Source: Daedaleopsis sinensis (taxonomy: Eukaryota > Basidiomycota > Agaricomycetes > Polyporales > Polyporaceae). Taken from it: 64,000 nucleotides of DNA. The position numbers were made by a program, and so were the translations under genes. Positions 58,318-64,000 of this stretch are shown piece after piece (position 1 is the stretch's first letter; the number at the start of each line of letters is the position of its first letter). The notes beneath the pieces were generated by a model that searched no databases, had not been told where the DNA came from, and saw only the letters and a list, made by a program, of their open reading frames with translations. The stretch spans positions 2,914,001 to 2,978,000 of the forward strand of contig CM066301.1 in the NCBI GenBank assembly GCA_033807695.1, written 5' to 3'.

Positions 58318-59220
58318 ATGGCGCACATCGTCACTCCCCTTGACCAGCCTTCTAATTACAAGGATTCGCAGTCCAGAGTGGACCGCCAGAAGCAATATGA
58401 CTTGCTGAGGAAGTCGACTACCCTCTATGTATGTCACGTATATGCTCTCTCTTTGGTAGTCTATGCTCAATGTCATCTCAGATCGGAAACTTGAGTTTCT
58501 ACACGACAGAGGAGCAAATATACGAATTGTTCAGCAAATGCACGATACCCGACGAGGGAGGAGGAATCAAGCGCATCATTATGGGCCTTGACCGGAATAC
58601 AAGGTCGGTGGTCGTCTTGGTCTGCAAGGCTGCCCAACAGAGGACTTAGTCTGCGGCAGGACTCCGTGTGGATTTTGCTTCGTTGAGTACTACCACCATG
58701 CGGAGGCTCTAGCTTGCCTTCGCTACATCAGCGGCACGAAGCTCGACGAACGGATCATCCGTTGTGACCTTGACTTGGGCTACCGAGATGGGAGGCAGTT
58801 CGGGAGGGGAAAGAGCGGTGGGCAGGTGCGCATGCTCAGTCTTTGTCTCTACACCAGTCGCAGACTTTCCACCAGGTCAGAGACGAGCACAGACAAGACT
58901 ACGATCCTGGCCGCGGTGGGTGGGGTGCTCAAGCCCAGCGTGCAGAAATCGAGCGTCGCAGAGATATGGAGGAGCGATACAACGATGCACAGGATGTCCC
59001 CGGCGCTGTTGCGGGCGGCGGAGGGGACTGGAAGAACGCGGACCACCAGGTGGCGGAAACTACTACCCTCAAGCGGGCTAGGTCTCCAGAAGATGAAGGA
59101 GACAGTGGTCGCGGAGTGCGTGTTCTCTGCGTTGTCCTTGTATCTCCTTCTCATACTATCATTTCGCAGGAGCCACGTATGAAGATCGAGGAGCAGGAAC
59201 ATGATGCAAGCCGTATGTAG
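58318..59220 (+). CDS. CBC2: Nuclear cap-binding protein subunit 2 (CBP20)
   Basis: Small subunit of the nuclear cap-binding complex that binds m7G caps of Pol II transcripts for splicing and export. The start at 58318 gives [20 protein letters not shown]. The RRM has RNP2 [20 protein letters not shown] and RNP1 [40 protein letters not shown] is the cap-binding C-terminal motif, then [17 protein letters not shown]. The tail is Gly-rich and then Lys/Glu-rich. Exons 58318-58428, 58482-58603, 58660-58825, 58876-59115, 59170-59220, 229 aa. Confidence 0.93.
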
Positions 59221-59347
59221 GAGGTCCACTGTTGTCCACAGTCGCCAAATCAATTCTTTCGTTCTCCGGTGTACGTTGACAATCTAATGACTCTCATATT
59301 CGAGTGGTGTATGTGTATGTACAGTATGCTTATTTAGTCCAGTCAGT

Positions 59348-60168
59348 TTACGAGATCACTGTAGCTCGTACGGTAAAACTGTCCCCATAGAGGTCTGGTC
59401 GCCACTTGTGCATGTGCAACGTACGGGTGAGGCGATATGCCTCTGAAACTGATTCTAGTCGGACCAAGAAACGCGCCATTGCCGAGGTAACCTTCTCTCT
59501 ATAGGAATTGCGTAAGAGGGCGGACACGATCGTATGGCATTCCACACTTACTCTGCGAGCTTGATGACCACTGGCCGACCTTGCTCCAACCCAGCCAGCT
59601 TGTAGTTGCGCAAGCGGTCAGCCAATTGAGCGGGCTGTGTCTTCCCAGGCAGACCGCAAATCAAGACATTCTTCCCTCCTCCTGACAGACCAGCATCAGG
59701 ACCGTCCCCCGTGACGATACCTCTCTGTCCAGCTTCAAGCAACCCCTTCGAGCCTCGACCGCGGAATTCTCTAGACACATGGTTCAGGGGCTTTGGACGT
59801 ACAGTCTTCCCGCCTAGTACCGATCGTCTCAAAGCTTTCAGAGCCGGAAGTACCGCTTCAGGCCGGGGGAGCGCAAGGGTAGCTGACCCTGTCGGTTTGA
59901 ACCGCCTATAGTCAATTGCCACTATAGCAGCAATCTCGCATCAGTTGCCACCAGTCGAGCGAAGGTATTTACGCACCATGAGTGACGCCAACCTCACATT
60001 TCGCACACAGTCTTCGCAAATCACTGGGCAACGCAGTGCGAGGCAAGTTTGTCAATCCTATGTATAGACTGGACGCATTGCCTGTACGTAGATGGGTGTC
60101 AGAGTAGATGAACGAAAGCATTCAAGCTCACTAGTGGTAAACACCCTCGCTGCCGGTGAGGTAGCCAT
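59348..60168 (-). CDS. RRM-fold protein, probably mitochondrial
   Basis: Small protein with one clear and one weaker RNA-recognition-like fold; function not known. The start at 60168 gives MATSPAARVFTT, a likely targeting peptide. The first RRM begins SLYIGLTNLPRTALPSDLRR and continues HVAIDYRRFKPTGSATLAL. The second begins KNVLICGLPGKTQPAQLADR and runs to LHMHKWRPDLYGDSFTVRA. Exons 60168-60132, 60081-59977, 59921-59552, 59498-59348, all in phase, 220 aa. Similar two-RRM proteins occur across Agaricomycetes; I cannot name a yeast orthologue. Confidence 0.72.
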
Positions 60169-60845
60169 GAGAGGGGACGGTGAATGGCTGCTTGATAGTG
60201 ACGGCCGCGGTCAAGTCTCTGGCACCGTCTTGCTGGCCAATTTCGATTTCGCTGATTCGGCCCGGCCCGGTACATGGGCGCCTCCAGCTGTGGCTAGTTA
60301 ACAAGCGCTTCCGTAAAATCAGTTCTGTCTCTGTTCCCTCCAACCTCGACCCACCGCATGCGTACTTCATCGTTGACTACGTACATCAGCACACTTATGT
60401 CTATGGGCCTTGGCTCCGCTCTCTGTTCTCTACGCTCGGAGAGGCTTTGTGTGTCCGTGACGCGGCGAGTCTCGGATAGATCTGCAACTTCTCGCGTCCG
60501 GAACTCGCTACTCTCACAATCCATGAATAGGTCAACTCTGAATAATATACTGTAACGTCGGCCGACACGAGTGGACCAGAACGCTGATAGTCTGGTCTCG
60601 GTCATACGACAACATTACAAACGACCGCACTCTCTACGTCATGTGAAGCCTGCTTGCTAGTGGTGTGCACCATCGGGTAGGTCATCATTCCGATTCTTTC
60701 GCGGCCGTCATCGGACGAAGGTCATCATCCTGCCGTCGAGCGCAATGATTCCGTCCACGATCGGTATTCGGACGGTCAATCATGACACAACGTGTGTAGC
60801 TCCATCCATGATGATTCGTCTCGCTCAAGCTGACAGAGAACAGGA

Positions 60846-60858
60846 GAAGGTTCGTGAA
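60846..60858 (+). promoter_or_regulatory. Heat-shock element upstream of the opsin-related gene
   Basis: GAAggTTCgtGAA, three alternating 5-bp units with perfect GAA/TTC/GAA cores, is the canonical Hsf1 binding pattern. It lies about 230 bp before the ATG at 61087. Yeast relatives (HSP30, YRO2, MRH1) are stress-induced, so the placement is meaningful, but binding is inferred. Confidence 0.55.
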
Positions 60859-60987
60859 CAAAGCTCGAATGCGTTTCGGCCATAGACCCTACGATTGCTT
60901 CCACCATGACTTATCGCGCTCTCCGATCTCCTACGATTTCGCGGACTAGACCTACTGTCCGAAACCTTGTTGGGGAACGGATAAATC

Positions 60988-60994
60988 TATAAAA
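60988..60994 (+). promoter_or_regulatory. TATA box of the opsin-related gene
   Basis: tataaaa 93 bp before the ATG, in the expected orientation. Stress-induced fungal genes often have TATA promoters. Confidence 0.55.
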
Positions 60995-61086
60995 TTCTCG
61001 ACAGAAGATCACCTGTGGCCTCGTCTCATCAGCGTCCCCCGACGACAAGACTCCATCTCTCCCTTCCACTGTTCTGATAACACGCT

Positions 61087-62087
61087 ATGGGAAACGAAGC
61101 ACTTGACATCAACCCCCCCAATGCAACCTACCACCTCTCGACTCATGGGTCAGACTGGGTGTGGGCTGCCTTTTCGATTTTCGGGCTCTCCCTCCTCGCT
61201 GTCGTGATCTGGACTTTCAGCGTGTGTATCACCACTGTCAAGAGTCCTAGATCATTTATCTGATGCAGTCTGTTGCAGAGACCGCGTGGAACACGCCTTT
61301 TTCACCAGATTGCAATCGTCGTGTTAACCACCGGCTCGTTGGCATACTTCTCCATGGCATCCGACCTTGGTGCGACCCCAGTATCGGTAGAATTCAGAGG
61401 AGAAGGCACACGCCAGATATGGGTAGGCATAGACATACTACGTCCATGCCAAAGTGCTCACTTCCCCCTGCCTCTAGTTTGTGCGATACATCAATTGGTT
61501 TATCACGTTCCCTCTTCTACTGCTTGAGCTCCTTCTTGCCACTGGGCTATCGCTCTCCGACATATTCACCACTCTATTCATGGCCGTCGTGTTCGTTGTT
61601 ACCGGTCTCGTTGCGGCCTTAACACCCAGCACATACAAGTGGGGTTACTACACATTTGGTGTCGCAGCACTCATCTACATATGGTTCGCCAAGTCCTGCA
61701 TACGGCGTTCGTTCCAGACGATTGATATCAACCTTTGACAACAGGCACATCCTTCTGTGGTACGCTCCGCGTACGACGTTCGCCGCAGGGGGTGTCCTCC
61801 GGAGTGGCTACCTCATGGCAGCTGGCTTCCTCTCCTTGCTTCTGCTGCTTTACCTCATCGCGTGGGCTTGCTCGGAAGGGGCCAACGTCATTTCGGTGAC
61901 TTCCGAGATGATTTGGTATGGAATCCTCGATATCCTCGCCGGCCCCGTTTTCCTCTTTTTCTTCCTATGGGAGTTACGCGGCGTCGACTATGCTTCCTTC
62001 GGCTTGCGCTCCGGTAAATACACAGACACAGAGAAGGCGACCTATCCGACCTGCAGCGATGCCACTGGCACCACTGGGAATCTTTGA
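61087..62087 (+). CDS. Opsin-related seven-helix membrane protein (Yro2/Mrh1/Hsp30 type), no retinal lysine
   Basis: Member of the microbial-rhodopsin superfamily. Exons 61087-61221, 61279-61422, 61478-61683, 61745-62087 give 275 aa. After an extracellular start (NATYHLSTHGSDWVWAAFSI), helix C reads FVRYINWFITFPLLLLELLL. There Asn replaces the proton-acceptor Asp85 of bacteriorhodopsin, and Glu stands at the Asp96 position. Helices F-G read LYLIAWACSEGANVISVTSE and YGILDILAGPVFLFFFLW. The Asp212 equivalent is kept but Gly replaces the retinal-binding Lys216. It therefore cannot form the Schiff base and is not a light-driven pump. Yeast relatives are plasma-membrane stress proteins. The short polar C-tail is rich in Thr. 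Confidence 0.88.
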
Positions 62088-62602
62088 CAGCTTCCTCGAA
62101 TTGTAGCCTTCACTATACTTTCCCCTTGTAACGATATCCAGTCAGGCTTATTTCTCCGTCGGCTCCCACATCTCTCATGTAAAACATCCACCAGCCGTCT
62201 ACTAAACTTGATTCATACTCATACGCCATACTTTAGTTGTACGTAACTGTTCCCTTCCCTTGTATCGGTTAGTGTATACGTTATTGTAGCCTTCAGTACT
62301 TGGTATCGTGTTTCGATCAACTTTGATGATGTATCCGCATTAGCGGATATCGATTAATCCATGCTATTCACGAACCTCTACCTCCTTCCTGACCCTATGA
62401 AGCTTGGCAATGTACCCGATCTGCAGAGGCATATCGCAGCACGACTTTGCGCCATCATGCGCAATCGTCGATGAATTGACGCTTACATACCATGATGATA
62501 AGTATACCGGCCATCCCGGGCTATGCACATGTAATCAAGGACGTGAGTCCTCCAACGGAACGAGTTGAAGGTGTCTTCATCTCACTTTGTGTATCATCTG
62601 CG
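62088..62602. other. Intergenic, no gene recognised
   Basis: 3' flank of the opsin-related gene and promoter of glutathione synthetase. Short open frames only. In-frame sequence upstream of the GSH2 start reaches an ATG at 62492, which I do not favour. Confidence 0.5.
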
Positions 62603-64000
62603 ATGTCTAGCCCTTCTCCTCCGGAATGGCCACCTGCGATTTCAGACCGACAGCGCGAAGAACTCACACTTCTGGCGACGACATACGCGTTATCGCACGG
62701 CTTGATCTACCTTCCCCCAGCGGATGTGCAACCGCCTGCGCCGACATCCGCAATACATGCTCCACTCGCCCTCTTTCCATCGCCCTTTCCGCGCAAACAA
62801 TTTGAACTTGCGAATAGTCTACAACACCAGTACAATGTACTGTACGCGCGCGTCGCGTTGGACGAAGCCTTCCTCGATCGCGTAATGGGTGCAGAGCATG
62901 GAGCCGGCCGTGTAGACGAGTTCACAGGCCAGCTGTGGAGAATATGGAGGAGGCTGCGCGATGAGGGTATCACCCAGGTACGTCGATCGCATACATACAT
63001 CAAGGAGAGCAGCACATAAATCTATCGCACAGACTCGCCATCTAGGTCTCTTCAGATCGGACTATCTTCTACACGCGCCGAAGAGGGGCGGACCTGTGTC
63101 TCTGAAGCAAGTCGAATTCAACACGATCTCTTCGTCGTTCGGTGCGCTCTCTCAGAATATCGCGCAAATGCACAGGTACTACTTCAGGTCGGTCAGCGCG
63201 CACCTCAAAAATTGAGAATCTTGCAGGTACCTCGCTTCTGCAACGGAATACTACAACAGTTCGCCATTCCTCAACCTCTCCAACATGCCACCCAACGATA
63301 CTATCGCTGGTCTGACGGAAGGCCTCGTTTCTGCCCATAAGGCCTATGGCTCTCCCTCGTAAGCTACCCTGCATACACATTCAGATGCATCACCGACTAT
63401 ATCCAGCGCATGGGTCTTGTTCGTTGTCCAGAACGGAGAACGAAACGTATTCGATCAACGGTGGCTAGAGTATGAGCTGGTCGAGAAGTAAGCTTATCAG
63501 ATGCTCGCGACATGTTATATGCTGACAAGGAGCAGACATTCCATACGAGTCCTCCGTCAAACATTTGAGCAACTGGCTGTCTCTGCGGAAGTCGAGCCAT
63601 CCTCTCGCATCCTTCGCGTCAATGTGCCGGGTCTGCTTCCAGGCGGCGTCGACTCCATCGAAATCTCTACAGTGTACTACCGTGCTGGCTACACGCCAAA
63701 GGACTATCCAACTCCCGCCCATTACGAAACGCGATATACCTTGGAGGGCTCCGCCGCCATCAAATGCCCATCTGTACAGCTCCAGCTCGCAGGAGGGAAG
63801 AAAGTGCAGGAAGTCTTGACGCAACCTGGAACTCTGGAACAGTTCTTCCCTCAGGAAACTACCGACCTCCGATCCAGTTGGATGGGCATGTGGGGCTTGG
63901 ACTTCCAGGGCGACGAGGGGATGCGCAAGGCGCGGGCCGAGGCCCTCAACCTAGTCCTCAAGCCCCAACGTGAAGGCGGTGGGAACAATGTGTACAAAGA
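62603..64000 (+). CDS. GSH2: Glutathione synthetase (3' end beyond window)
   Basis: ATP-dependent ligation of gamma-glutamylcysteine and glycine, second step of glutathione synthesis, cytosolic. The start at 62603 gives MSSPSPPEWPPAISDRQREE. SLKQVEFNTISSSFGALSQN is the substrate-binding signature of the eukaryotic family. YYRAGYTPKDYP forms part of the substrate site. LVLKPQREGGGNNVYK at the edge is the glycine-rich ATP-binding loop. Exons 62603-62977, 63033-63175, 63227-63358, 63407-63487, 63536->64000. About 400 residues are present, so roughly the last 100 are missing. Confidence 0.93.

Larger units (their letters stand above)
60169..61086. other. Divergent promoter region, about 920 bp
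   Basis: Lies between the RRM gene (minus) and the opsin-related gene (plus). No supported gene. It contains two copies of ggtcatcat near 60678 and 60719, a heat-shock-element-like motif and a TATA box, listed separately. Confidence 0.5.

Noticed and set aside
61087..62087. Light-driven proton pump or sensory rhodopsin
   Set aside because: The fold fits, but the Schiff-base lysine and the Asp85 equivalent are missing, so retinal-based function is not supported.

Overview
The window is nuclear DNA from a filamentous basidiomycete, most likely an Agaricomycete. Genes are dense and on both strands. Nearly every gene is split by introns of about 45-70 bp with GT(R)NGT donors and short pyrimidine tracts before AG. 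Coding GC is high, and the families present (DUF6533 membrane proteins, DUF1996-WSC secreted protein, Yro2/Mrh1-type opsin-related protein, proline-iminopeptidase-like hydrolase) are typical of that group. I saw no transposon, CRISPR array, rRNA gene or viral gene. All coordinates and splice sites come from reading the sequence by eye, with intron phases checked where exons are listed.

Layout. 1-1.4 kb: 3' part of a mitochondrial AK3-type adenylate kinase. 1.7-7.6 kb: three tandem, same-strand DUF6533 membrane-protein genes. 8.1-10.8 kb: N-terminal protein methyltransferase (NTM1/Tae1) divergent from the replication-fork protein Csm3/Swi3. 10.8-15.3 kb: gene-poor, with a strong hairpin, one small unknown gene and a decayed-looking coding stretch. 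15.4-22.2 kb: aprataxin (Hnt3), a Gfo/Idh/MocA oxidoreductase, a coiled-coil protein and an unknown multi-exon gene. 23.2-26.2 kb: an S33 hydrolase, an Aim34-like SAP protein and a COA8 homologue. 26.4-34.9 kb: Nup133 divergent from PRCC, histone H2B and an Htd2-like dehydratase. 36.4-39.7 kb: an orphan gene, phosphoserine aminotransferase and an intron-containing tRNA-Ser(GCT). 40.2-47.7 kb: Gyp7-type RabGAP, eS21 and a secreted DUF1996-WSC protein. 48-51 kb: a membrane-anchored alpha/beta hydrolase and an OBAP/DUF1264 protein. 51.2-60.2 kb: a housekeeping block of NAC-alpha, Trm9, Alg13, Pro3, Rpt3, Cbc2 and a mitochondrial-type RRM protein. 61.1-64 kb: an opsin-related protein and the 5' part of glutathione synthetase.

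Most genes are unrelated housekeeping functions (translation, proteostasis, RNA export, amino-acid and glutathione synthesis, mitochondrial functions), so there is no single operon-like pathway. The parts that look most informative are the DUF6533 tandem triplet, the opsin-related protein that has lost the retinal lysine and lies behind a heat-shock-element-like motif, paired ACGCGT boxes in front of CSM3 and histone H2B, several micro-exons, a GC-AG intron, and a perfect 12-bp inverted repeat in the gene-poor stretch.
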